NCBI GenBank assembly: GCA_021107455.1
Contig: JAIOSU010000203.1
Span: 1 to 44,905 of the forward strand
Length of the DNA: 44,905 nt
Direction of reading: 5' to 3'
Origin: Clostridiales bacterium
GTDB taxonomy: Bacteria > Bacillota > Clostridia > Peptostreptococcales > Acidaminobacteraceae
Part shown: positions 34,710 through 42,633 of the stretch, piece after piece
Position numbering within the stretch: position 1 is the first letter of the stretch
Layout of the letters: every line of letters begins with the position of its first letter
Translations under genes and position numbers: made by a program
Notes under the pieces: model-generated
Seen by the model: the letters and a program-made list of their open reading frames with translations, nothing else
What the model was told of the DNA's origin: nothing
The model's database searches: none

Positions 34710-36518
34710 TTATTCTTCAAATTTCAAAACAGATAAGAAAGCTTGCTGCGGAACTTCAACATTTCCAAGTTGACGCATTTTTTTCTTACCTTCCTTCTGT
34801 TTTTCAAGCAGCTTTTTCTTTCTTGAGATATCGCCACCATAACACTTGGCGAGAACATCTTTCCTCATGGCACTTATGGTCTCTCTGGCGATGACTTTAC
34901 TGCCGACAGCGGCCTGAATCGGAATGACGAACATTTGACGTGGAATGACTTCTTTAAGTCTTTCACAAATCAAACGCCCTCTACTTTCCGCCTTCGTTCT
35001 GTGAACAATCATTGAGAACGCATCCACAAGATCTTTATTAAGCAACACATCAAGCTTCACAAGATCAGACTGACGATATTCAAGGAAATCATAGTCAAGC
35101 GATCCATAGCCACGTGTTTTTGATTTTAAGGCATCAAAGAAATCGTAAATAACCTCATTGAGTGGCAATTCATAATGAAGAACAACTCTTTTAGGGTCCA
35201 GATAATCCATATGAATCATATCACCTCTTCGATTTTGACAAAGGTCCATGATATTGCCAACATATTCATTCGGCACAATGATATTGGCCTTTACGATTGG
35301 TTCCTCCATCATTTGAATTTCAGTGAGTGGAGGCAAATTGGACGGATTCTGGATCATCAGTACTTCACCGTCATTTTTAGTGACCCTATAAATAACACTT
35401 GGGGCAGTGGCAATGATATCGAGATCGAATTCACGATCGATTCTCTGTTGTATGATCTCAAGATGCAACAGCCCAAGGAAACCACATCTGAAACCAAATC
35501 CAAGTGCAACTGATGTCTCGGGTTCAAACGAAAGCGCAGCATCATTCAATTGAAGCTTTTCAAGCGCATCCCTGATCTCATCATAACTTTCGCCTTCAGC
35601 AGGATATATACCACAATAAACCATTGATGTCGCTTTTTTATATCCAGGTAAAGCATGATCAGTTGGTTTTGCAGCATGCGTAATCGTATCACCAACACGA
35701 CAATCTTTTACATTTTTGATGCTTGCAGTGATATAACCAACGTCTCCGGCTCTGAGTTCTGGAACAGCAAGAGGTGTTGGAACCGATATGCCGACTTCAA
35801 CGACTTCAAATTTCTTGTCAGAGGCCATCATCAGGATCTTATCTCCTTTTTTGACTGACCCTTCCATAATTCGAACAAATGCGACCGCACCTTTATAACT
35901 GTCATAATACGAGTCGAAAATCAAAGCCTTGAGTGGTGCATCCTCATCACCTTCTGGATGAGGGACATCAGCTATGATTTTTTCGAGAACGCCTTCTATA
36001 TTAGTACCATCTTTAGCGGAAATCTGTGGAGCATCTTCTGCGATGATTCCAATGACTTCTTCAATTTCAGCGATAATTTCCGCAGGTCTGGAACTTGGCA
36101 AATCAATTTTGTTGAGAACCGGAACGATTGTGAGTCCTTGTTCATCCGCCAAATGAACATTTGCAAGTGTTTGAGCTTCAACACCCTGAGTAGCGTCAAC
36201 TACTAAAACTGCGCCTTCACAGGCAGCCAAAGATCTGGATACTTCGTATGTGAAATCCACATGGCCAGGAGTATCAATGAGATTCAGCACATATTCATGA
36301 CCATCATTCGCCTTATAGACCAGTCTTGTAGTTTGTAATTTTATGGTGATACCACGTTCACGCTCAAGGTCCATACTGTCAAGAATCTGATCTTTCATCT
36401 CTCTTTGGGTCAACAAACCTGTCTTTTCAATCAATCTGTCGGCCAGCGTGGACTTGCCGTGATCTATATGTGCTATAATCGAAAAATTTCGAATGTATTT
36501 CTGCCTTTCACTTGCCAT
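34710..36518 (-). CDS. lepA: Elongation factor 4 (LepA)
   Basis: Ribosome-associated GTPase that acts on stalled or maturing ribosomes, 602 aa. G1 AHIDHGKST, the switch RERGITIK, G3 DTPGHVDF and G4 NKIDLP are all present near the N-terminus. Domains II, III and V follow as in EF-G. The unique LepA C-terminal domain has [20 protein letters not shown] and ends [12 protein letters not shown]. The ATG has AGGAGG upstream. It has an extended -10 promoter (36562-36590) and is divergent from rpsT. Confidence 0.98.
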   Translation of the reverse strand: MASERQKYIRNFSIIAHIDHGKSTLADRLIEKTGLLTQREMKDQILDSMDLERERGITIKLQTTRLVYKANDGHEYVLNLIDTPGHVDFTYEVSRSLAACEGAVLVVDATQGVEAQTLANVHLADEQGLTIVPVLNKIDLPSSRPAEIIAEIEEVIGIIAEDAPQISAKDGTNIEGVLEKIIADVPHPEGDEDAPLKALIFDSYYDSYKGAVAFVRIMEGSVKKGDKILMMASDKKFEVVEVGISVPTPLAVPELRAGDVGYITASIKNVKDCRVGDTITHAAKPTDHALPGYKKATSMVYCGIYPAEGESYDEIRDALEKLQLNDAALSFEPETSVALGFGFRCGFLGLLHLEIIQQRIDREFDLDIIATAPSVIYRVTKNDGEVLMIQNPSNLPPLTEIQMMEEPIVKANIIVPNEYVGNIMDLCQNRRGDMIHMDYLDPKRVVLHYELPLNEVIYDFFDALKSKTRGYGSLDYDFLEYRQSDLVKLDVLLNKDLVDAFSMIVHRTKAESRGRLICERLKEVIPRQMFVIPIQAAVGSKVIARETISAMRKDVLAKCYGGDISRKKKLLEKQKEGKKKMRQLGNVEVPQQAFLSVLKFEE

Positions 36519-36561
36519 GTGTTCCTCCTAAATCTTCGTGTGAATATTAAGTGCAACATCA

Positions 36562-36590
36562 ATTATACCACACTGCAATCACCATCACAA
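36562..36590 (-). promoter_or_regulatory. Promoter of lepA
   Basis: TTGTGA (36585-36590) and TATAAT (36562-36567) with a 17-bp spacer on the minus strand. The sequence TGG before TATAAT adds an extended -10 element. Confidence 0.8.
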
Positions 36591-36630
36591 ATATATAAAT
36601 AAATTTTAACCCCATATAGATGAAAATCTC

Positions 36631-36659
36631 TTGATTATAAACGTAAGGCGTGATAGAAT
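36631..36659 (+). promoter_or_regulatory. Promoter of rpsT
   Basis: TTGATT (36631-36636) and TAGAAT (36654-36659), 17 bp apart, with a TGA extended -10. It lies about 35 bp before the rpsT start, divergent from the lepA promoter. Confidence 0.8.
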
Positions 36660-36694
36660 AAGTCTGTTGAAATTCGTCGGGGAGGTGAAATCAA

Positions 36695-36961
36695 ATGGCT
36701 AATATTAAATCAGCTAAGAAAAGAATTCTTGTCATCAGCAAAAAGACAGCTTTAAACAAATCAAAGAAATCTGCTATGAAAACTGCAGAAAAAAGATTTT
36801 TAGAAGCATTAGAAGCTGGCGATATTAAAGTTGCTGAAGAAAAATTCAGATACTTCGAAAAGAAAATGGCTCAAAATGCTGCAACTGGATTATTCCATAA
36901 AAATGCTGCATCTAGAAAAATTTCAAGATTAAGAAAAAGATTAAACGCTGCGGCTGAATAA
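36695..36961 (+). CDS. rpsT: 30S ribosomal protein S20
   Basis: Primary 16S rRNA-binding protein, 88 aa. The typical MANIKSAKKRI opening is followed by three helical, lysine-rich segments with NKSKKSAMKTAEKRF and the closing GLFHKNAASRKISRLRKRLN. GGGGAGG precedes the ATG. It is transcribed alone, against the direction of its neighbours, and ends at a terminator shared with holA. The A/K-rich codon use differs from its neighbours as expected for a highly expressed ribosomal gene. Confidence 0.98.
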   Translation: MANIKSAKKRILVISKKTALNKSKKSAMKTAEKRFLEALEAGDIKVAEEKFRYFEKKMAQNAATGLFHKNAASRKISRLRKRLNAAAE

Positions 36962-37008
36962 CGTTTACTCTGCATCAATTTTGAAATTCCCCGAATAGAC
37001 CGTGTCAA

Positions 37009-37032
37009 TTTAATATTTGATCAAATATTAAA
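37009..37032. repeat. 24-bp perfect palindrome between rpsT and holA
   Basis: A gap-free palindrome with half-site TTTAATATTTGA and centre TGATCA. It lies 47 bp after the rpsT stop and touches the base of the terminator hairpin. Confidence 0.9.
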
Positions 37033-37067
37033 AAGCGTACTCATGTAGTACGCTTTCGTCTTTTTTT
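37032..37067. terminator. Terminator between convergent rpsT and holA
   Basis: AAAGCGTAC and GTACGCTTT form a 9-bp stem with a 7-nt loop (37032-37056). On the plus strand CGTCTTTTTTT follows; on the minus strand TTTAATATTT follows. It terminates rpsT and probably also holA. Confidence 0.88.
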
Positions 37068-37070
37068 GAC

Positions 37071-38084
37071 TTATTTCAAGTGTGCGATTTCAAACAACGC
37101 CTTTTCAATCATCCATTGTGATTTGAGTCCTGTTGATTTAAGCAATAGATCGGTTTCCTCAAGCACCACCATAATTCGGTTCAGTTGGGACATTGAGTAC
37201 TTTGTTGCAAACGCACTGGCTTTTTTTGCCACAAAAGGATGGATTTCAAGCTTTGTCGCCGCTGTACTGCTGGTATATCCTGATGCCAAAAGCAATTTCA
37301 GTTTGAAAATGTTTCTGAACTGCTGAGAGATCATAGAAAAAATCTTGATTTCCGGCTCACCACTGGAAATAAATTGGTTCAAAACTTGTATCGCGTTTGA
37401 CATATCTTTCATACTGATGGCGTCCATCATTTTAAAAATATTATGTTCAATCGGCACAGTGACATACATATTGATGATTTCTTCTGTAATCTCCCCTACT
37501 GTTCCTGATATGGACCTGATTGTGTTATCCACATCAAACAAGTTTTTATCCGAAGCCGTATCAAGATAATCGATTCGATTTACAAAATAGTTTAAAATGT
37601 GCTTATCTACCTTTTTTCCATATCCTACAAACTTTTTACCTGTCCATTTGATAAACTCTGAATGATTCAATTTATCAAAGACTACCCAATCTGATTCTTT
37701 CTTGAGCCATTTCCCAAGTTTTTTTCTCATATCCGTATCTTGCTCGTTGAAGATCAAAACCAGGTGTTCCGGCAAGTCTTTGAGAAAATTCATCAGCTTT
37801 GTTTCCTGGTCTTCCTTGATTTGCTTCAAAAGTCCAGTCTTATTGAAGATCACAATTCTGCGATCATCAAAAAAAGGCAATGTCGATGCTGCACTTATTA
37901 TGGTGTCCACATCAGAGCAAATATCAATACTGGTGAAATTGAAATCCTTATAATCCGAGTTCAAAAAATTCTCTTCTATATATTTGATGGTATGTTCTAT
38001 GTTGTACACCTCAGGACCGGTGAATACAGCCAATTGACTGAGAGAACCTGAACTGATCTGTTTGAAATAGGTTAAAAAATCCAT
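37071..38084 (-). CDS. holA: DNA polymerase III delta subunit
   Basis: Clamp-loader subunit that opens the sliding clamp, about 337 aa. The pattern is that of HolA/YqeN: an N-terminal MDFLTYFKQISSG..AVFTGPEVYNIEHTIKYI, then TLPFFDDRRIVIFN, and a helical C-terminal collar domain with FKMMDAISMKDMSNAIQVL and a closing LLLKSTGLKSQWMIEKALF. The P-loop is degenerate, as normal for delta. The start at 38084 has GGGGGC upstream. It follows comEC by 49 bp, the conserved comEC-holA-rpsT order, although rpsT is convergent here. Confidence 0.9.
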   Translation of the reverse strand: MDFLTYFKQISSGSLSQLAVFTGPEVYNIEHTIKYIEENFLNSDYKDFNFTSIDICSDVDTIISAASTLPFFDDRRIVIFNKTGLLKQIKEDQETKLMNFLKDLPEHLVLIFNEQDTDMRKKLGKWLKKESDWVVFDKLNHSEFIKWTGKKFVGYGKKVDKHILNYFVNRIDYLDTASDKNLFDVDNTIRSISGTVGEITEEIINMYVTVPIEHNIFKMMDAISMKDMSNAIQVLNQFISSGEPEIKIFSMISQQFRNIFKLKLLLASGYTSSTAATKLEIHPFVAKKASAFATKYSMSQLNRIMVVLEETDLLLKSTGLKSQWMIEKALFEIAHLK

Positions 38085-38133
38085 TGATATGCCCCCTACA
38101 ATTATATTCAGCCATTCTATTATACATAAATCG

Positions 38134-40257
38134 TCATCTGTTGTCATTAAGGTAAGTGCTGAGAATCAAAGTATCACCATTGATGATCAACTCAACTGTG
38201 CCATTTTTATAAGTCGACAATACATTGACCCCATTTGAACGCATCAAGCCAACCACATCTGCATTTGGCATACTGTATTTCATACTATGAGAAATTATTG
38301 CATATGAAATGAGATGCTCAGAATATAAAGATTCGCTTATGGAAGTCCCTGAGCCATGGTGCGGTACCTTTACAAAATCGATCTTATCGTCAAATGACAA
38401 GGTATTGATCACACTTTCACTGATATCTCCTAAAAAATATCCTGTTCGATCGAAATGCTCAAGTTTCACAACCAAAGCATTGTCATTGGTGTCACTTAAT
38501 GACTCTACTGGATTTATATCAAGGAATACTTGATTCCATAATATTTCGTTCCTCTGTTCAATCAGAGTCAAATTAAGGTCAGATAGTTTACTATTTGATT
38601 TGATTACATCAAAAGTTTCTTGATTCACATACACATTTTTAATGTCATAGTATTGCCTTAACTTCTCAAGTCCTCCTATATGGTCTTGATGAGCATGAGA
38701 TAGAATGACAGCCTCAACAGTTATGATTCCTTGATCTTTGAGATAATCCGCACAATCCATGTACCCTTCCCCTGAATCAATGAGGATTACACTCTGGTTG
38801 TACTTCAGAACTGAAAAATCACCATGACCGACATCCACGAATTGAATTTCAAGTTTATTATCAGGGAAAGCGTTTATTAGCCCCAGTGTGACGATTACCG
38901 TTATTCCCAAATAAAACGTCTTGACCTTAATTGTTTTCTTTAGGTAAAAACTTTTGAACCCGACAAATAACGCAAAACCAATAATCAGCAGACCAAAATC
39001 ATCAGGTCTGAACCATGAAGGGTTATATAGTTCGCTTGGGAGATGTTCAATGATGTTTTCCATCCAATCGATCAAAAGTGACAAGACAAATGACAATAAT
39101 CTATTTGCAAGCTCAAATCTCATTATAGTCGATATAAGATCCAATAGTGCAACAGGCAATATCAATCCGATCAAGGGTACAATAATAGAGTTTGCTATGA
39201 ATCCGTAGATGTTGATCTGGTGAAAATAAAATAATGTTGCAGGTAAAAGTAGAATTTGCAAAATTATAGAAAATTTAATGGACTGAAGCAATTTCGATAT
39301 TCTTGAAGTAGATTGATTCCCAAAAAAAGTTCTATAGATGACAGCAACACAAAAATAAGCATAAAATGACAATTGAAACGACTGCGATAGAATTGCCGCT
39401 GGTCTGATCATCAAAATTACAAGAGATGAAAACGCTATACCTGTCATCACATCGGGGTTCCTGTGTAACAATCGTGAAATTTCTATGTAAGCAATCAATG
39501 CAAATGCACGATATGAAGAATAGCTGGGACCAATCCAAGCTGAAAAAGCCAATAAAACCATCATAATGATAATGGACTTAATCGTACGACTTGGGAATTT
39601 TATCACTTTTTGAAGCAACTTGTAGATTAATCCAAAATGCAGACCCGAAATAGCAAAAATATGTGCGAGTCCCATATCCTTATACTCGTCATAATTGATT
39701 AAGTCCGATCGGTCTCCAAGTAATATTGCTTTTAGAAATGAGGCAACTTGAGGCGAATAGCGCCAATCGAGATTTTCAGAGACCATTTCTCTTAGAGATA
39801 TCCTTGAGCAATGCATACATGTTGTTTGAGTCATTATCACTTCAAAATCTTTAACGTAAAACTGACCATGAATCCCCTGTGAAAAAAGATAATAATCGTA
39901 GTCGAAGCCGTAGGGATTTTTCGGAGATCTGAAAATATTTTGATTGAGATCCAGTTCAATATTGAAATGATAATTTTGCTTGCTTATTTCTTCTGCCAAT
40001 CCTGGTAAATTCTTAAACAAGAGTTTATAACGAATTTTTTTGTCGGACAATGGACTTTGAGTTTCAAAAATCATAGAATTTTTTTCAAGGTCAAAACTGG
40101 TGACACGGCCTTCAAAACTATGCAATTGCAATTCCGATTTAATATTTGATGGCAAATCCAACCGCTGGATTTCCACCATCTCGATGTATTTGTGTTCACT
40201 CAAAACGAAAGATAATATCCAGATGAACAGTGCTACAATAACTAGAGTTCTTTTCAT
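38134..40257 (-). CDS. comEC: ComEC/Rec2 DNA internalisation channel
   Basis: Membrane protein required for uptake of single-stranded DNA in natural transformation, about 707 aa. The N-terminal OB-like DUF4131 region (about 30-160) leads into the Competence membrane domain with FLKAILLGDRSDL and MGLAHIFAISGLHFGLI. A C-terminal metallo-beta-lactamase domain has SHAHQDHIGG (about 520-529), IDSGEG, FLGDI and VPHHGSGTS. All three domains are present and no frameshift is seen. GGGAGGAG precedes the ATG at 40257. It begins 41 bp after the methyltransferase gene with only a short hairpin between, so cotranscription is likely. Confidence 0.95.
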   Translation of the reverse strand: MKRTLVIVALFIWILSFVLSEHKYIEMVEIQRLDLPSNIKSELQLHSFEGRVTSFDLEKNSMIFETQSPLSDKKIRYKLLFKNLPGLAEEISKQNYHFNIELDLNQNIFRSPKNPYGFDYDYYLFSQGIHGQFYVKDFEVIMTQTTCMHCSRISLREMVSENLDWRYSPQVASFLKAILLGDRSDLINYDEYKDMGLAHIFAISGLHFGLIYKLLQKVIKFPSRTIKSIIIMMVLLAFSAWIGPSYSSYRAFALIAYIEISRLLHRNPDVMTGIAFSSLVILMIRPAAILSQSFQLSFYAYFCVAVIYRTFFGNQSTSRISKLLQSIKFSIILQILLLPATLFYFHQINIYGFIANSIIVPLIGLILPVALLDLISTIMRFELANRLLSFVLSLLIDWMENIIEHLPSELYNPSWFRPDDFGLLIIGFALFVGFKSFYLKKTIKVKTFYLGITVIVTLGLINAFPDNKLEIQFVDVGHGDFSVLKYNQSVILIDSGEGYMDCADYLKDQGIITVEAVILSHAHQDHIGGLEKLRQYYDIKNVYVNQETFDVIKSNSKLSDLNLTLIEQRNEILWNQVFLDINPVESLSDTNDNALVVKLEHFDRTGYFLGDISESVINTLSFDDKIDFVKVPHHGSGTSISESLYSEHLISYAIISHSMKYSMPNADVVGLMRSNGVNVLSTYKNGTVELIINGDTLILSTYLNDNR

Positions 40258-40270
40258 AACTCCTCCCATA

Positions 40271-40291
40271 TATTACCATATTATGGTAATA
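40271..40291 (-). repeat. Inverted repeat upstream of comEC
   Basis: Nine-base arms TATTACCAT and ATGGTAATA with a 3-nt centre, ending four bases before the comEC ribosome site. There is no T-tract, so a stop of transcription is doubtful. Confidence 0.6.
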
Positions 40292-40298
40292 AGAGGAA

Positions 40299-42095
40299 TT
40301 AATCAATACTTTGAATGTATATTTTTTCTGATTCGCTGAGTTTGAATGCATCCATTACACAATCATCAGCTTTTTTCTTAATATGGTCAATACGATCATC
40401 TGATGGTCTGACCGTACCAAACAATTCTAAAGAGAGCTCTTCCAGCAATAAATACTGCTCAGGTGAAAAACTTGGAATCGGCATATTTTTAAGAGGCGTA
40501 GCATAGAGTTCAATGAGACTCCCTTTCTTTTTACCATTGAATTTCAGCCATAAATAATAAGCCTTCGAATTAAGGACCAGAGTCAATGCTTTCAGAGATA
40601 AATTCATGTTGCTTTTATTGCTGATATAATAAATATCAGCCGAGGCATAAAAAGATGTTGCTGAATATGCAAAATAATTGGATTTTGCCCTTTGTGGAAC
40701 GACAATTTTTTCAGATTCAAAAATTATAGGTTTTCTAGGCCAAGTCAACATGTGCCATTTTCTGACTTCTCTTATGACTTCTCTCCGACGCGACAGCTTT
40801 TCTTTGAAAGGTTCGAGTGCCTGAAGAATCTCCTTTGAGACATGCTCCATATCCAGATAGGCCACGTGATATGGTGTGGAATTCTCATGGAAATAATGCT
40901 TAATGGACCTATTCTTAAAAAACGGTTTCAAATGCTCATGAAATGAATCAGGAAGTTGTTTTACTTCATCACTAGTATAAACAAATATTCCACCGTCAGT
41001 TCCCCTGTCAGCTCCTGTCACAATGCCTTGATTTACATTGTAATGATCAATCAACCTAAAATCCGAACCGGTCTTCATTTTTTCAATAATATCCGCTATA
41101 ATAGGTTCTTCCACAAAATGAATGGTCATGTTGTCATCAAAAATTGAATCATATTTCATTTCTCTGATCGGCTCCATACTCATGTTAAAAAGTATTGAGG
41201 TATTAATTTCTTTTTTTTGCATGGTATAAAGCGCTGCATGAAGTTTCTTAGTTTCAAAAACACTTTCATTTCCATAATCAATCACACTGGATATATGAAA
41301 TTCATTTCTCATGAAATTTCTCAAGCGATTGGCTCCATCAGCGGTAAAAAAATAATTTGATGTCAGATAACATAAGGTTCCATCATTTTTCAAATATTCG
41401 TATCCTTTATATATGAAAAAATAAAAATAGTCCATTTTACCTTCGTAATACCTGCGTCCAAATTCTGTTTTTTTTATTGGAGAAAACCACTCCAAATGAC
41501 CTTTTTCTCCGATATAGGGTGGATTTCCAAGAATCAGATCAAAACTGCTGAGCTCTATAGGAAACTCATCAATAAGACTATTTCCAACGTAAGCATTATT
41601 ATATTCAACATTTAAACCGGTAGCCTTGATGAGTTCACCGATCAAATTTTTGAACACATCAATTGCCATTGGATTGATATCTATCGCATAAAATCTGTCT
41701 TTCAATATTTTACCTAGACAATCAAAAGAATTTTCATCAGTCATGGAGATCAGTTCAATTATGTATTCAATGTATGCAAGAAGAAGTAAGCCTGTGCCAC
41801 ACGATAAATCAATAATCCTCAAAGTTTCTATCACTTCAATGAATTTTTTTGCAACATTTGAAGATACATTCATTTCTCCACCTGAAAAGTAAGCATGAAA
41901 ATAATCCATGAAGGATGTCTCCAAATGTGGATGATTCATTTTCAAGTGGTTCTTAATCGCTAAAAAGACCATTTGATTGGCCAGTATTTTCGGTGTGTAC
42001 ACTGTTCCAGTGATCATTTTACTGTTTTCCACAATTTGATATTCTGTATCATATTGTTTTTTGAGCTTCATGTAATCATCAAATTTCGGATTCAA
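40299..42095 (-). CDS. Solitary N6-adenine DNA methyltransferase, CamA/Eco57I-like
   Basis: Class I SAM-dependent DNA methyltransferase of 598 aa. It has the TGTVYTP motif (29-35), SAM motif I DLSCGTG (96-102), an acidic motif YAIDINP and catalytic motif IV NPPYIG (191-196). The second half resembles the TaqI/Eco57I specificity domain, with QGIVTGADRG (356-365), a WPRKPIIFESEKIVVPQR block and ASADIYYI. The layout and motifs recall the Clostridioides difficile orphan methylase CamA (about 577 aa) from memory, but no alignment was possible. No nuclease domain is fused and none is recognisable next door. The start appears to be TTG (42095), five bases after AGGAGG. It lies behind a 135-aa gene and a hairpin, and 41 bp before comEC. 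The target sequence is unknown. Confidence 0.87.
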   Translation of the reverse strand: MNPKFDDYMKLKKQYDTEYQIVENSKMITGTVYTPKILANQMVFLAIKNHLKMNHPHLETSFMDYFHAYFSGGEMNVSSNVAKKFIEVIETLRIIDLSCGTGLLLLAYIEYIIELISMTDENSFDCLGKILKDRFYAIDINPMAIDVFKNLIGELIKATGLNVEYNNAYVGNSLIDEFPIELSSFDLILGNPPYIGEKGHLEWFSPIKKTEFGRRYYEGKMDYFYFFIYKGYEYLKNDGTLCYLTSNYFFTADGANRLRNFMRNEFHISSVIDYGNESVFETKKLHAALYTMQKKEINTSILFNMSMEPIREMKYDSIFDDNMTIHFVEEPIIADIIEKMKTGSDFRLIDHYNVNQGIVTGADRGTDGGIFVYTSDEVKQLPDSFHEHLKPFFKNRSIKHYFHENSTPYHVAYLDMEHVSKEILQALEPFKEKLSRRREVIREVRKWHMLTWPRKPIIFESEKIVVPQRAKSNYFAYSATSFYASADIYYISNKSNMNLSLKALTLVLNSKAYYLWLKFNGKKKGSLIELYATPLKNMPIPSFSPEQYLLLEELSLELFGTVRPSDDRIDHIKKKADDCVMDAFKLSESEKIYIQSID

Positions 42096-42113
42096 AAGAA
42101 CCTCCTATGCAAA

Positions 42114-42142
42114 AAGATTTTAGTGCATAGCACTAAAATCTT
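42114..42142 (-). terminator. Hairpin (possible attenuator) between the 135-aa gene and the methyltransferase
   Basis: Perfect 13-bp arms AAGATTTTAGTGC and GCACTAAAATCTT with a TAT loop. The 5' arm contains the stop codon of the upstream gene. On the minus strand the 3' arm ends in CTT and continues TTTGC, then the methyltransferase ribosome site. It may terminate part of the transcripts. Confidence 0.7.
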
Positions 42143-42540
42143 CTCCTACTGTACTTTCCATAACTTATTTTTTCGACACCCTCAATGGATAAGATGATTT
42201 CATCAACCAATAGATCAAAGTCATTGAGTGTAATATCGATTCCTTTTTTCTTTAAGTACTTCATAATCGTAATCAATCTGATATGGTACGTGGATGGATT
42301 TTTGAAGTAAGGATGTTTTTCAATCAAGAGCCTTATCTGATCTTGATTCACTTCATCCAATTTTTGTTTGTTTTCATCAATAATTTTAGATTCAACGTTA
42401 ATTAGATACTTTTGAAGCTCTACAGCGGGATTGTCATGTTTTTCAAGAAGACTTTTAATATCTTCAAGCACATCCGTCATTTCGAGCTTTTTAATTGGAG
42501 TATATTCCAGTTCGGGAACCTCCGAGGGGCCAGCTTCCAT
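42133..42540 (-). CDS. Unrecognised 135-aa protein upstream of the methyltransferase
   Basis: I do not recognise this protein. It is acidic at the N-terminus and predicted mostly helical: residues about 20-75 are rich in E, K, L and N with coiled-coil character, and residues 78-125 contain HPYFKNPSTYHIRLITIMKYLKKKG followed by LNDFDLLVDEIILSI (two separate helices). The C-terminus is basic (YGKYSRRRF). There is no membrane segment, signal peptide, cysteine cluster, nuclease motif or clear helix-turn-helix. The ATG at 42540 follows an in-frame stop, and the AAAGGAG site is rather far away (14 bases), so an internal start at Met21 is possible. A promoter and an operator-like repeat lie directly upstream. 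It is the first gene of the transcript that continues into the methyltransferase. Confidence 0.75.
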   Translation of the reverse strand: MEAGPSEVPELEYTPIKKLEMTDVLEDIKSLLEKHDNPAVELQKYLINVESKIIDENKQKLDEVNQDQIRLLIEKHPYFKNPSTYHIRLITIMKYLKKKGIDITLNDFDLLVDEIILSIEGVEKISYGKYSRRRF

Positions 42541-42575
42541 AGTTTATTCAACTACTCCTTTCAAGTTTTGATGCT

Positions 42576-42599
42576 ACTGTGCACTTATTTATGCACAGT
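42576..42599 (-). promoter_or_regulatory. Operator-like inverted repeat at the transcription start of the methyltransferase unit
   Basis: Perfect 8-bp arms ACTGTGCA and TGCACAGT with an 8-bp AT-rich spacer. The repeat begins four bases after the -10 box, so it spans the expected start site, a repressor-type position. As RNA it could also form a 5' hairpin before the ribosome site. Confidence 0.7.
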
Positions 42600-42602
42600 T
42601 TC

Positions 42603-42632
42603 ATTCTACTATCAAACAGATACTCTTGTCAA
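42603..42632 (-). promoter_or_regulatory. Promoter of the 135-aa gene and methyltransferase
   Basis: A perfect TTGACA (42627-42632) and TAGAAT (42603-42608) on the minus strand with an 18-bp spacer, beginning 2 bp after the end of the upstream 295-aa gene. Confidence 0.75.
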
Positions 42633-42633
42633 A

